From: Tetracentron sinense
Lineage: Eukaryota > Streptophyta > Magnoliopsida > Trochodendrales > Trochodendraceae
NCBI GenBank assembly: GCA_015143295.1
Contig: CM026560.1
Span: 5,148,501-5,212,500 of the forward strand
DNA length: 64,000 nucleotides
Direction of reading: 5' to 3'
In this document: one piece after another, positions 49,187 to 62,439 of the stretch
Position numbering within the stretch: the stretch's first letter is position 1
Layout: every line of letters begins with the position of its first letter
Made by a program: the position numbers and the translations under genes
Notes under the pieces: model-generated
What the model saw: only the letters and a program-made list of their open reading frames with translations
Database searches by the model: none
Told to the model about the DNA's origin: nothing

Positions 49187-51879
49187 TTTTTGCATTATAT
49201 CGGCGATATCGACGAAATATCGCCGATAACCCACCGAAAAAGACCAGACCTGTGAATCGAGTTAAAAAAAAAAAAAAAATCTCCCTTTTTTTTTTTTTGC
49301 AGATGTGCAGGCATGAGGCATCCACCAAAAGAAATAAAGAAAAATCTTTTTGAGAATTTGAGATCTTTGATTCAGAAGAAAAAAAAGGATTTTGGGACTA
49401 TTGTAGTAGAGAAGAAAGAAGGAAGAAGGGTTGTGGCCGTGGCATGTGGGTACATACCTGTGTCCTCGCCGTCGTCGTCGCCGTCGCCGATCACAAAGTC
49501 CTCGCCGTCGCCGTACTCCTCTCTCCTCTCTTCCCTCTTCTCTCTTCCCTCTTTCCTCTTCCATTCGGAGCAGAGCTTTGTTTTTTTTTTTTTCCATCGT
49601 GAGCCCGTAAACGATCGACTTTGTTTATGAAAGTTTTAAACCCTAAAAAGGGTAATGCTAAAGTTACTCTCTACCAAAACAAAAAACCTAAAAGGTAATG
49701 CTAATGTCACTCATTCTTTTTAAACATCTAAATATTTCTATTTTAAATTATTTTAAACTAATAAGGGTAATGTTAATTTCACTCTCAATAAAATACTTCC
49801 CTTTTGGGAATTTTAACCTAACAAGGGTAATGTTAGTTTCACTCTTTTAAAAAATTGGAGACTTAGGCTTTTAATTTTAACCTAAAATAAAAAAGACTAA
49901 TACTAATTTTAGTACAAAAATTTTAAATTGGGGACTTAGGCTTTTAATACAAAAATTTATAAGTGTTAACTTATAAATTTATAAGTTTTTTTTGGTTTAG
50001 TACATAATAATAAAAAAATTATAAGTTAAAATTTTTAATATAAGGCCTTTTTGTAAAAATGATGTGTTATATAAAAAATCATACTATACGACAATAATTA
50101 ATATGCTAAAAATTAATTTTGATTTATATTATACACCTAATTCAAAAAAATTATTACAATTTTTAATATAAGGTTTTTTTTCTATTTTAAAGATTATACT
50201 TGAAATTCATGTATGTTTTATTTAGTTATGAATTTGAACAATGTTATATTATTATTATTAATAGCTAATAATTTTAAATAATATATATATACTAACATCA
50301 ATCAAATAATATAACTTATTTCACTAAAATTGATATATAAAATTACTTAAGTATGTTATTTAATAAGAGTAAAACTTATATTACCAAAACCTCTATTTTT
50401 AATAGATAAAAAATACATGGATTGTATCGAAGTAGTCTTATGTATAATGTAATTCATTAGGCCATATGCTTCCTTTAATGCATAATATTACCAAAACTCT
50501 TATTTTTAATGCAAATATTCTATCTACTTTCAAGTTAAGGTATTGTACTAATATTTTAAGATTTGAAAAAAATTATTACATTTAATATTTTACAATCGTT
50601 TGGATTGTACATTCATGTGTATTGCATGTGCCTTCCAATAGTAGCTAATAATTCTAAATAATATACATTGTAACATCGACCAAATAATATAACTTATTTT
50701 ACTAAAAATGATATATAAAATTACTAAATATTACTTAAATATGTTAATTAATAACATTAAAACTAAAATAAATTATGAATCTTTTTAAAAATACAAATTA
50801 TTAATTGAGACAGTAGAAATCATTAGAAATACTTTTCACATTTAATGTTATTCACGATTCTCTTTATCCCCCTCACTCCCATGGTCACGATTCATGCAAA
50901 TAAAAGAAATCTTCTATAATTTGTAAAAAAAAAAAAACCAAATTTATATTTTCCAACCTGTTAAAAAAATCTAGATAAAAAAACAAAAACTTTGTAATTT
51001 GGCATAGAGGTCTTGCTTGATTATATTAAACTTTTAATCACTTAAACAACATCTAATAGACCTAGAAGTCCTCTTGTTTACATCAAAAATAAAATTACAT
51101 CATTTTTTTCACAGTCAAATAAAATTACAGCCCTCTTCTTTTTACATAATTACATCCAAATAAAAATAAAATTTACATCCGGCTTGTTTACATCAAAAAG
51201 AAGTTTCACACATTTGAATAAAATTACATCCACTTCCTTTTACATAATTACATCCACTTCATAGTCAACTAAAATTATAGTCCTGTTTTTTTTCTCTTGA
51301 TGCATGGTCTTCCGATAATTTAACCATCTCATCTTCTTCTCATATTGATTCAGTCCTGTAAAAATATAGAACTCATCAATTGCATATAGAAACAAGTTTA
51401 CAAACTAAATTAAAATTTAATTATTTGTCAAATTTAATGTGCATTTATAAGTTTTTGTTAGCTTTTTAAAATAATTAACATGGATAATCATTAAAAAAAA
51501 GAGAATCAAATGACCTTACATATTTGTTCAAATGAAGTAAAATTGATTATAATATAATTGACATAGGGGTCAAAGCACATCTTATTGAAGAATGAATGAA
51601 ACATGAATCAATCATATATTATCGTCACTCGTCAGCGCACATCTTTGCTCTATTCTCATTGTATCTCTTATGTACATTGTTGTTTTTCAAAATGTTTCTA
51701 TTCTAATATTTTAACATTTCCTGAAGTTTCACTGAAAAATTTCATGTTTTATCTCATTTTTTTGTCATTTTTTCAAAAATCACCGATAAACGATATATCT
51801 TCCGATATATCTCCGATATATCTTTTTTTCGCGGCTCCGACATGTCGAGCGATATTCGACATTTAGAACCTTGGCTGAT
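49187..51879. mobile_element. Uncharacterised element with CGATAT-rich ends
   Basis: Both edges are full of CGATAT motifs (TATCGGCGATATCGACGAAATATCGCCGATA at 49198-49228, given here only by its words CGATAT/ATCGCCG; and GATATATC repeats at 51788-51860, ending CATTTAGAACCTTGG). The middle is an AT-rich desert (49640-51600) with a C/T-rich island and (GTCGCC)n-like codons at 49440-49560. Subterminal repeat clusters suggest a non-autonomous DNA transposon; TSD and exact ends not established. Confidence 0.4.
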
Positions 51880-52075
51880 CATACCCAGTCAGGTTGCCTA
51901 CCGACTTCTCCATTAACCCCTCATTTACTGGCCCCATGTCATCTGCCTTTAAATTTATTGATCTGGTTTCTGACTATAGCAACTCCTTTATACATAAATG
52001 ATTGGAACTAATCTTTGACACCTCACCTATTTCACCATCTCTCATCACGACTCCACTCGACAGCTTATCCTTTAT
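51880..52075 (-). mobile_element. LINE B, 5' end fragment
   Basis: The minus strand gives a coherent frame: KDKLSSGVVMRDGEIGEVSK, one stop, then LKADDMGPVNEGLMEKSVGN and LTGYDQ. It ends at the right TSD (ACGTAT at 52076). The part of the endonuclease expected between this and 49186 is missing. Confidence 0.5.
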
Positions 52076-52081
52076 ACGTAT

Positions 52082-55000
52082 TGTCACGACCCAAAATCCC
52101 CCCTAGGAGTTAGGAGACTTTCGACTCATGACTGTCGTGTCATACCATCCTGTCATGACACATAAGACGTACATATCATTTTGCAAGAACATACAAGGCA
52201 TGCTAAAAGGCGAACCTGAAAATTTCTTAATAACTTAACTGCATTATCTTCCACATGCTAATATAAACAAAATACTGAAATATAAGCTAAACCTGTACAC
52301 AAGGTCCATCACTTGAGTTACTAACTCAATTCAATACAAAAACTCTCACAAGGTCAACCCAAATACATGTCTCTCCCTCTCATCACTCAACCATCACTAA
52401 TGACTACCCATTGGTTTCTCGACATACTCCTCCTTGACCCCTGGCTCAGGAGCACAACCATCCAACCTGTGACCTGCCGAAGATAACAACTTCGGCTGAG
52501 CATTGAATACTCAGTGTATACAAACTACTAACGGATAATATTATAAAACAATAACATGTCATACGGAGTACAGTTCATCAAAACATTTGTATAATCAGAG
52601 TGCGAAAGTTAAAAACAATATAACAATTTCATATTCACGAAAAGCATACCGTAAATCATACTTTGAGTTCGTACTTTCACAAACTATATTTCAATATCTT
52701 ATGAGTCTTACGAGTCTCGTATGAGCCTTTAACTTATGAGATTCAAAACCATATGAGTCTTATGAGCGTACGAGAATCAAGTCTTGTGAGTTCTTTGAGT
52801 TCCTTAGAGTTTTTATGAATTCTTATGAGCCATGAAGTCTTAGAGCACTTATGAGCTTGTGAGCATTCACTTATGAGACTTATGAGATCTTATAAGCTTG
52901 TGAGGCTCTTATGAGTTCCTTATGAGCCAGAGGTTAGTATCCGCACAACCCTGGGCTACCAACCTCCTTGATTTCTTGTGAGATTTATGAGATTTTCTTG
53001 TGAGCCAGAGATTAGTACCCACACAACCCTGGGCTACCAACCTCCTTGATTTCTTGTGAGATTTATGAGATTTTCTTGTGAGCCAGAGGTTAGTACCCGC
53101 ACAACCTTGGGCTACCAACCTCCTTGATTTCTTGTCAGATTACTTAGAGCCAGGTACGATATATCCTTGGATATACCCTACCCTTGACCAACCCGATGTT
53201 TGGTTTTATCAATGCTTACGAGCTTGGTAGCTTATGAGTTCTTAGAAATTCTTATGAATGCATCGATAAACCGTGCATATGAGAAACCATAGAGTTATGC
53301 GAGACATGTAAGCCTTAGAGTACTTAGAATCATAGAGTGCATAGAGTACTTGTGAGTATCATTATAGCCTTAGAAAGATCATTATAGCCTTAGAAAGCTT
53401 GTAAATATCAACACATGTTTATATAAACCTTAATAGCATCATGGTATCCTTAGAAAGGTTTAAATATAGAATCACATTCATGGGAGTAGGTGTGAGCATC
53501 ATAATATTCGTGGAAGCTTGTAAACATTGAGTCACCTTATGAGCATCATTCTTCATAATGAGTATTGAAAACATTGAAATAGATCATGGGATTTCATTCA
53601 TGGAGTGATCATAGCATATACATGGGCTACTTAGCCTATTTTGTAAAAATCATAATTCTAAGCTTACTTTACGGTAAAACCATTCTTTTAATATTTATGC
53701 TTAATTCAAAACTCATCATAAAAGTATGGTGATAATATACATCATTTGTGATCAATAGGGTAAGCAAGGTTGACTCATTAAGTATAGTAAAACTTCCAAT
53801 TCCATTTCATTTCTTCGATAGCATACGCATATAAGACTACATGCCTTAGTCTTTTTAAACACATACATCAATACCCACTATGTCATTTCAATCATGCTAA
53901 TAGTATTTATATAATAGTATATATATACAAAGTTAAAGCTTAGCTTTCTACAAATTTTCATCCAAAATCATGGTTTATTAATACTAAGCATGAATGAATC
54001 ATAACAAGGTAGTTAGTAGCTTGTTCGACCTTGTCAAACCGGTTCCCTATGGTTTACTCGCTTTAGAATACTTCGTAGAAGCAAGAGAAAGCTTTTAGAA
54101 AGTTTATGGAATCAAGATCCAAGCTTTGAGAAGCTTATGGAAATTTGGAAAATAAGAACAGAGCTTCACTTTTGCTCTTCGACCACAACCAAGAACTAAC
54201 CTCAGAGAAATCCAACTTGATGAGTCACTTTGAAATGGAAGTCTAGGTGTTCAAACATCAAGAAGGCAAGAAGAACTCTTCCTTTGATGCCAAACACAAT
54301 TCCAAGAACACCCAATAAAATCTCAGCTTTCTTTTTCTTCTTCTCTTCCAAAAATCCCCAAAATCTATGCTTTAGGTTTGGGTAAATCTATACCCACGAA
54401 ATCCTTTCAATTCATAGGCTAAAGGGTGCCAAAAACCCAAATTAACCTTTACAAAATATCCCCAAATATCTCCCCAAGGTCGGTGGCGAGTTACAGGCTG
54501 TTTCTGGGCGTTTTTGGCCATTCTGGAGTTGAATTCATCGACGAAATTTGGCCCCCAACACATTTCGTTGCCAAAATTGACCTCTGCATGGGCAGGTTTT
54601 TCCCGCTTTGGTATTTTGATCATAACTTTTGACTCACTTATCCGATTTTGACGATTCAACTTGCGTTGGATTCGTCTTTCAAAGGGGAACAACTTCCATG
54701 TTTTACAAAACTCCTAATTCTGAGGTTTTAATGGTCTAAATGGGCCCACAAGTGGATTGGTCCTGGGATGAATCTCAACAGACCAAAATTGACAGCAGAC
54801 CAGTTTGCGGAAATCTGACATTTGACCCAACTTTTACTCACAATCTGACAAAGTGGTAAACATGAACCTCGAAGAGGGTTTCAATACCTTTCTAAAAATT
54901 CAAGAATCACTCGATTCCGATCAGCGGTGAGAATTCTAGAGCTCTTTAAAGTTGAGGGTTGTTAAGACCTCCCCCATCCTTTAGCACTTAGAACCTTTCC

Positions 55001-55383
55001 CCTTTTTATTTTAACACCCATAAACATCAAGGATGGTTCTTTAGTACCCTCACACATCATAAAATCTATAATAAACTCCTTACATCATTCACAAGCACCT
55101 AGGGAACCTTGGACCTCACAAACACCGTTTATAACACTATTTACAGCACTATTCACTTACAACCCTTTAAGCACTTAGGGTATCTTATACCCTTGCACTT
55201 ACCCACTTAGAGTATCATTATACTCTCTTGTTGAGCCTCAACACATGCACCTAAAACCCTTACTTGACTCACCCTGCAACCAAGAATAAGATGGAAGGCT
55301 TTAGGCCTTTACACACATCATACAATGGCACTATTCACTAACACTGTTCATAGCACAGTGAACTCGGATTCCGGGGTTCTACA
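52082..55383 (+). mobile_element. Solo LTR, TGTCRCGACCC family, TSD CGTAT
   Basis: TGTCACGACCCAAAATCCC...GGATTCCGGGGTTCTACA, flanked by perfect CGTAT at 52077-52081 and 55384-55388. 3.3 kb, same family as 34652-37163 (shared ends, CGGCTGAGCATTGAATACTC near 52490, CGGTGAGAATTCTAGAGCTC near 54928). The duplicated CGTAT is itself part of the LINE B right TSD. No coding domain. Confidence 0.85.
52926..53155 (+). repeat. Triplicated 78-bp repeat in solo LTR
   Basis: GCCAGAGGTTAGTAYCCGC starts at 52926, 53004 and 53082. The long minus-strand frame here is an effect of the repeat (78 = 26 codons). Confidence 0.92.
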
Positions 55384-55393
55384 CGTATGCACA

Positions 55394-55837
55394 TCGTTGA
55401 AGTCAAATATTCTCCCTCGGAGACAACCCTGCACGAAGGACTTGTCATGAAGCATCATCTGCACTGATTTTAACATGTTGCCACATGTTTTGTTTGTCTT
55501 AATCAGTATGACAGTCTTTTTGGAGGGTAAGCTTTTGGCAGCCCCCACTAGATATATCGAAAACTAAATAGATAATTACAACGTTTGATAAATGTGTCCT
55601 GAACTATCGTAAATAACAATAGTCAGGAGCTCAAGAGGGAAACTTCACATCACTCAAAGGAAAGCAAGAACTTATGAATAGGTTGAATGATATGCATGGC
55701 TGGTCATGAGGGATTTGCATCTTCAGAAAGTCTTTTCACAACACCCTTCAAGTCATCATCATAAATACAAAGATAATTCCATAATTGAAGGCCACCACGG
55801 GGGGGGGGGGCCTGCATCTTCATTTTGACACATTACA
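55394..55837. other. Intron sequence, no feature seen
   Basis: Original intron DNA to the right of LINE B, containing an 11-13-base G run at 55799. A short minus-strand open frame (~55548-55384) has no recognised domain. Confidence 0.45.
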
Positions 55838-56902
55838 TGTCGTGACCCAAAATCCCTTCTAGGTCAAAATGGCTTTGACTCATGACACTGCATTATCTTG
55901 AACATATAAGGCCTACTTAAAATGACAATCATATTCATCCATCTCAAAATGTCTAATAAAGCAATCTTCAACATAAACTTAAACATCCCAAAATATCTTA
56001 TAACCTTTAAAGTAAAAGTTTAATAATCTAGAAACTCAAATAGTATGGATATTTATCCAAAGGATCCTCCGGTTCCACGTAATCACCTTTAGCTTCCTCT
56101 AGATACTCTTCTTCCTCTCAAGGTTCAGCTACTACCTCTGAATCTAAACCTGTCGACATAAACATATCGGCTGAATACATGCAGCTCAGTAGACAAAATC
56201 TTAGCTAACAATATCGTAAACATTAACAATCATGCTTATCACAACTTATCTTAATATAACATAACATAACATAGCTTTGCATACATCAGAGTGCGGAAAC
56301 ATGTGTGCATATTCATCTTACTTAATTTGTGAGTATCTTATCTTACTTAACTTATGAGTTTATTCAACTTACATACACTTATGAGATAACTTAAAAGAAC
56401 TCAATATCATATGTGTGAAGAGGCTACGATATATTATTCATACCGACTAACCAACGATTTGACACCCTTCAAGTGCCCTTAAGAATCTTGTGAGCCCGAT
56501 AACTAGTACCTAAAATCTACTTATGAGTCAAGTACTATGTACCCTTGATTTCCTAATTTGTTAGTTAGATACTAGCATCCTTGAGTAATAGGTACATATA
56601 TCATTTGATCTTAGAAAGTGTTGGTACTCGTAACTTGTGAAAACACATCATACGTCATACATACATAGTTACATACATACTTTTGAGCTTACTTGTAAGA
56701 CTTTCAAGGCTTATGAGAACTCTAGTGAGCTTATCATACTTGTGAGGTGGAAGTGTTTAACCCTCGATTAAACTACACCCTAGATTACAAATCTAATACC
56801 ATCGGAGATCCATCATAGCGTCCCATACCACTATGATAAATAACTTAAGCAATAAGGCCGCATTCAAGGCTTGTTTACCCGAAAGGTAAATCACACATAC
56901 AT

Positions 56903-57480
56903 TTTTTTTTATTGGTAAATAGAAAATAATATTAGGATAAAGAAAGAATGAGATACAACACAAGGTTCACCAATAGTAAACCAAAAATGAGGGAGATAAA
57001 GGAAAAAATACAACAATGAGAAGTAAACCCCAGCTGGATCCACATACTACGTGGTAAAAATGTCTCCCCAGGGGTCTCCCCTATCATCTCTTGCGGAGCC
57101 TTAAGCGGAAACTAGAATGCGAACCCGAGCTGGATCCGGGGAATGAGTAAGGATGTGTCCTCGAAGACCCTCATGTTCATATCCTTCTAAAGTGTACATG
57201 CTATTGCCCTTGACAAGAACCACCAAACAATCCTTGCTGGACCCGGAAACGACCCTAAGAGCCAACAAGATAAGAAGCTCCGAAAGGATTGGGGAAAGAT
57301 CTAAGGGATATGAAAGTGAGTTAGGAAATATGACCAAACCTCTCCTGCCACCAAGCAATGCAACAATAAGTGATCAACTGATTCCGTTGTTGAAAGACAC
57401 ATGAAACACCTATTAGCAAGGCACCACCCTCTATGCATAAGGTGATCGCTCATTAAGATTTATCTAAAATCGCTATCCAC
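56903..57480 (-). mobile_element. LINE C, 3' fragment
   Basis: T run at 56902-56911 (poly(A)). The minus strand around 57450-57340 reads ...MSDHLMHRGW, ANRCFMCLSTTESVDHLLLH, CLVAG, the zinc-binding module that follows RT in plant L1 elements; later parts are frameshifted. ACATACATT occurs at both edges (56895-56903 and 57500-57508) as a likely TSD. Only ~0.58 kb of the 3' end was inserted. Confidence 0.75.
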
Positions 57481-57788
57481 AGGAAAAATAATTACGCATA
57501 CATACATTATACATCATACGAATCATGTAATTTGTAGAGTGAAGCATACTTAATCATAATTCTTACACTAATTCATAAAATCATAATCTTACTATTGCAT
57601 TAATTTATTGTAGATCAATCCATCACAAATCACCCAATTTATATATTTTACACATGGAGTTATTTTACATTTTAATTTACATCGAATTTATTCAACAGAC
57701 ATACATATGGATCTTAATTTAAATTGACTTAGATCCTTACATACCTAATAAATCCATGTTCTTAATTCATACCATTATCAATCCTTAA

Positions 57789-58157
<369 letters not shown>

Positions 58158-58310
58158 TCTATATCTACACGTGTCAAACCCTACCAAAAATCTAACCTAT
58201 TTCATAGATATTTGGACTGGAATTGACAAACAACCAATACTGATATTATTGTTTATTAGTGTCGAATAGAAATCTGAATGGGGTGTAGCCAAGTGGTAAG
58301 GCAACAGGTA
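58158..58310 (+). pseudogene. Plastid trnQ-UUG 5' half with upstream spacer
   Basis: 58279-58310 reads TGGGGTGTAGCCAAGTGGTA then AGGCAACAGGT, close to the 5' half of plastid trnQ-UUG; the tRNA breaks off before the anticodon stem is complete. The A/T-rich DNA before it (TTGTTTATTAGTGTCGAATA) is probably the plastid sequence upstream of trnQ. In ordinary plastomes psbC and trnQ are far apart, so the two pieces were joined before or during insertion. Confidence 0.65.
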
Positions 58311-59990
58311 AGATGATGCATGACAATGTAATAAACCTAGAATGATTTGATTGAGAGATCAAAATTGAATTGCAGTATAAAGAAAATCATAAAATTATTA
58401 AGGATTCCACAATTGCAATAAAGAAAGTCAAAAGGGAATTAGTAAACAACCTAGGTCAAGCACAATCCTGCAGTAATGAATATTCAAATATGATTTTGGT
58501 GATCGTAATGGAAGTTAAAACTTCCACTGGCTTAGGGATTTAAACCAATAGTTAATGAGAATTTCTTGTCAATCGAGGATTTCAAAAAATTCAATTTAGG
58601 CTCATTAATGTTTTACGAATTGGAGTTTGTGGGTGAGATTAGGCTACAAGACTTCTTGAACTGAATAACAAAAGAACCCAACAGCATAAACTAAAAGGAA
58701 TTATAACAGTTAGGGTTATGGTGTTATGGCTGTTTTAGGGTTTAGGGCATAAGAAAAGTTTGTCTGTAATGGTATAGGTATAGGGGAAAGGCTGCAACGG
58801 TAATAGGAATAAGGGGAATGATGATGATGCAATATTGATGGGGGAATATGATTTTAACAGCACTTTAATAGGTTCAGAATTGCTGGAACAGCAATAGGGT
58901 TAAGGGAAAAAAAAGGACAGCAGCTGGAGGGGAAGGTTTTAGGCTGCGGCAGTCAATGGAATAGGGCATGGGGCTATGATAAGGTTATGGTCTAAGGATT
59001 AGGGCTGGGAGCCTGGGACAGTTTAGGAATAGTGAAAGGAGGGGCTGCAGCAGTTGTTGGGGCTGTGAATAGAGGCTGCAGCAGCAGCTAGGACAGGAAC
59101 AAGGGTGCGGCAGCGAACTGGGGTGACAATGGATTGATGCGGCAGTGAGGACAAATGTAATGGAATGTTGTGGGAAGACTGGACAACTAACTACAAGGAA
59201 CAAAACAAAGTAGAAACAAACTAGATAAAATAAACAACTAAATAACTAAAGGGGTGAGTCGGCCACTATGGTTGTCCATGGACTCCATGCCCATGTTTGG
59301 GATCTCAGCCTTCCGATTGCCATCTCTCGATCTGACGGTCGATCGTTGTCCAAGTTGTGATCCAATGGTGGATCTCCATCATAAACAAAATCCAACGGTC
59401 CGATGTCCGCATCAAGAGATCTACCGAGAACAATGACCTTGATCATGATCACTTTCCTTCTCCAAAGTCTTTTCCTTTTTCTTCAACAAAAGTTCTCTTC
59501 AGAACCCACCGATCAAAAAAAAAAAAGGTTCTCTTCAAAACCCTAGGTTTTCTTATCTTTCTTTTCAAAATTAAGTGTAGTGTGATTAGAAAACCCTTAA
59601 CCCACAAATTTACCCTTAAGGAATACTTATAGGGCTTAGTTTCCTAATCCCCCATGGATTCCCGCTCAAAATTTCCTTTTTTATTTCAATTTTTGTGATT
59701 TCGTTCGAACAGTTTAAGTGATCGTTCGAACGAACTTGGTTTCATTCGAATGACTTTTAGTTTCGTTGAAATGATTTACATTCGGGAACTCTTTTGATTA
59801 CTTTGATTGTAAACATTTGAACCATTGTTATTTTCATTCGAACTGAAGTGATTTCGTTTGGATGAAATTGGATTCGTTCGAAGCAATTCCCTTTAAAAAA
59901 AAAAATTCGCTACTTTTAAGTGAATATCGATATCAAGCATATAAAACATAAAAAGGACAACAAATGAATAAAATAAAGCTAGTCGTTACA
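58311..59990. other. Unassigned part of the TTACA-flanked element
   Basis: No domain recognised. Contains polypurine-like stretches at 58780-59110 (many GGCTGCAGCAG words), an A-run duplication at 59492-59543, and at 59700-59890 several TTCGTTCGAA/CATTCGAA words reminiscent of the GGTCGACCGG repeats at the same relative place in 34652-37163. Confidence 0.4.
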
Positions 59991-60052
59991 TTACATGCAC
60001 ATAATAATTCACGACTAATGCATGAACTCCCTTTTGGATCTTCTTGAGAGGA

Positions 60053-60060
60053 CCTCAAAA
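60053..60060. repeat. TSD of hAT MITE, left (CCTCAAAA)
   Basis: Identical to 60689-60696. Confidence 0.92.
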
Positions 60061-60688
60061 CAGTGTAGTCAAGGCGTCTAGGCGATGCCTAGGCGATTAG
60101 CCCCGGCTAGGCGAGGCGATAAATTTAATATAAATATATATATAATTATATATATATCACGTATATATATAACATCCAAAAGATCAAAACTCCACACCCA
60201 CATTCCACAAAAACATAAAATAAAAAGTCTATTACAAGCATTCATCACATAACCAAAGACATGTTAACATAGTGGGGTATTAAACACATCAAAATCTGGG
60301 TAAAATACCCAAATTCGTGTCATTGTCCATGTATAATATTAGGCAGAGCCCTCCTACGATTGCCAGGGGGGTGGCAGGGGGGGCAGCGCCCCCCTGCGAC
60401 GCACGAAGTGCGTCCGCAATCTGGGCCTAATAGGCCCAGATTGCGTCGAAAATGATATTTTTAGTGAAAAAAAATGATTTTTTTAGTGAAAAAAACGATT
60501 TAGAATCTTATTACTACTTTATTTCATGTTTTTATATTTTTTATTTATTTATTAGGAAATTTTGGATTTTTTAAAAGCAAAAAAAAAAAAAAAATAATTT
60601 TTGTAGGATCGCCCGCCTAGAGGGGCGCCTAGGCGACAGAGGCCCAAAATCGCCTAGGCGTCGCCTAGGCGACGCCTTGACTACACTG
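60061..60688. mobile_element. hAT-type MITE with GCCTAGGC subterminal repeats
   Basis: 628 bp. Terminal inverted repeats CAGTGTAGTCAAGGCGTC are perfect over 18 bp, flanked by an 8-bp duplication, which is the hAT signature. Subterminal zones carry repeated palindromic CGCCTAGGCG words on both sides (60084-60118, 60606-60672). Interior includes a G/C-rich patch at 60365-60440. No transposase. Confidence 0.93.
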
Positions 60689-60696
60689 CCTCAAAA
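60689..60696. repeat. TSD of hAT MITE, right (CCTCAAAA)
   Basis: Identical to 60053-60060. Confidence 0.92.
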
Positions 60697-62003
60697 TGAT
60701 TTGACATTCAAAAAATCATGTTCTTAGGGAAAAACAAAGAAAAATATAAATCTAGTGTTTGCCCTTTTTTGTTTTATGTAAGGAGCTATATACATATATA
60801 TATGATGTTGTTAACGTTCACTATGTTAGTGAACTTTGTAACATTCACTAATACATTTTTACCCTTATATTAATTATTAAACTCACTAAAGTTGAGGATA
60901 GTTTAGTCTTTCATAGGGGAACAATCATTAAGTGTAGTAGAGAAGTATAGTTTAACTTTTCTTGTACTTCTTGTCTCTCTTATTTAATGAATTGTCTTTA
61001 ATTAAAATACCAAATACCCTTATATTTAATAGAATGGTATTTAATACATTGGGGTAAAAAAGAGTAGTGGAGGTTAACAAGTGCACTAGTCTCAATGATC
61101 AATAGCATTTCCTATCTATCTATATATATATATATAGATAGGGAGAGAGAGAGAGAGTTATCACAAGGGCTATAGTCAAGGCAAGCTAATTCATCAGCTT
61201 GACTTAGCTCGGCTTGTTTGATCCAAGCTCAAGCTGGGATTTCAGGCTCGAACGAATTAAAGATTTCTTATATGACTTAGCTCGGCTTGTTTGATCCAAG
61301 CTCAAGCTGGGATTTCAAGCCGAGCTAAATCAAGCCAAACTTTTATTTGAGTTTGAATGTTTAAAGCTTAAACAAGCCCAGTTCAAGCCAAGCCCAGTGT
61401 GATTTGGCTCGGCTTGTTTAAGACTTGGTTTGGCTTGAGCTCGACTCTAAATATTATATGTATACTCAATATTTTTTTGGTAATATTATTTATATTAATA
61501 AAAATTATATTTTAAACTTTCTTGCCCATAAATTGTAGTATTTTTTAATTTATAATAAATAAGTTAAAGAGATACTAATAACAACAAAAGTAAAAAATGT
61601 TAAAAGCAGAAACTTTGATCTAAGTCTCTACTCTTTAGATTGAAGAACTTCCCCCAAATCTTATTTTCATATATGAATGCCTTAATTTTTTGTAGTTTCT
61701 TGTATTATAATTTATTAATGAACGCTTTTATTAAAATTGTGTAAAATTAAACAAAATAATTATGTGAATCAAGCTTTGCTTGCTTCATCAAGTGGAGCAT
61801 GTATAGCCATTTATCCAGAAAATTATTGCATCTTCAATATCTTGAGACAGAGTATTATCAATATTAATAATGGAAATATCTGATTCAGTCTATATTTTTC
61901 CTCCTTTGATTGATTTTGCTTTGTTTTTCAAATAAGCATGCAAATCTACGGAAATGAACTTTGTTCTTCTTTTTCAACTTTGACATCAACCTATCACTTT
62001 TCT
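60697..62003. other. Intron sequence with short repeats
   Basis: GTTCACTATGTTAGTGAAC near 60816 is a short palindrome. 61198-61322 holds a direct duplication (~78 bp apart) of CTTGACTTAGCTCGGCTTG-type sequence within an AGCTCGGCTTGTTT-rich segment (61170-61445). No gene seen. Confidence 0.5.
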
Positions 62004-62439
62004 CATAGTTCGAAAACTCGGCGAGTCACCCGAGTAACTCGGCTGACTTACTCGACTGAATTTTGAGTCGAGTTGCCTCAAAACTCGAATGAGACACTCT
62101 TTGTCGAGTTACTCGGGTGACTCGGTCGAGTCGAGCCGAAGGTTGAGTTAAAGAAGGGTATTTTTATCATTTTTTAAAACTGAAACTCAAACGTCACCCT
62201 GTTTTTGCATCATATTTTTTTGGGTCTATAAAGACAACCTACAATGGGTTTTTTTAAACATAGTTTTTAGGTTTGAGACTGTAAAACCAGTGTACTTTGA
62301 GTTCTTTTAACCTAGGTTTTTCAAGTTATTACATATGTATTCCGAATTGGACCGAATTGAGTTTTTTTTTCGAGTTTTCCAAGTTACTCGACACGACTAA
62401 CTTTCGAGTCGTGTCGAGTTTTTGGGTTTTTGAACCATG
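62004..62439 (+). mobile_element. CGAGT-rich MITE, copy 2
   Basis: Ends CATAGTTCGAAAACTCGG and ...TTTTTGAACCATG form imperfect inverted repeats. Flanking octamers ACTTTTCT / ACTTTTGG match 6 of 8 (hAT-like TSD). Subterminal CGAGTAACTCGGGTGACTCG repeats on both sides. It is the inverse-complement relative of 4600-4967. Confidence 0.65.

Noticed and set aside
49262-49630. Open frames on both strands near 49.3-49.6 kb
   Set aside because: Composed of poly-K/R/S translation of simple repeats (GAA, GTCGCC, poly-A).
52909-53118. Repeat protein VAQGC-GTNLWLTRKSHKSH
   Set aside because: It is the translation of a 78-bp tandem triplication in a solo LTR.
55348-55548. LINE ORF continuing to the right of the LINE B TSD
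   Set aside because: The frame does not connect with the LINE fragment at 51880-52075 once the LTR is removed, and the 12-bp TSD match places the LINE end before it.
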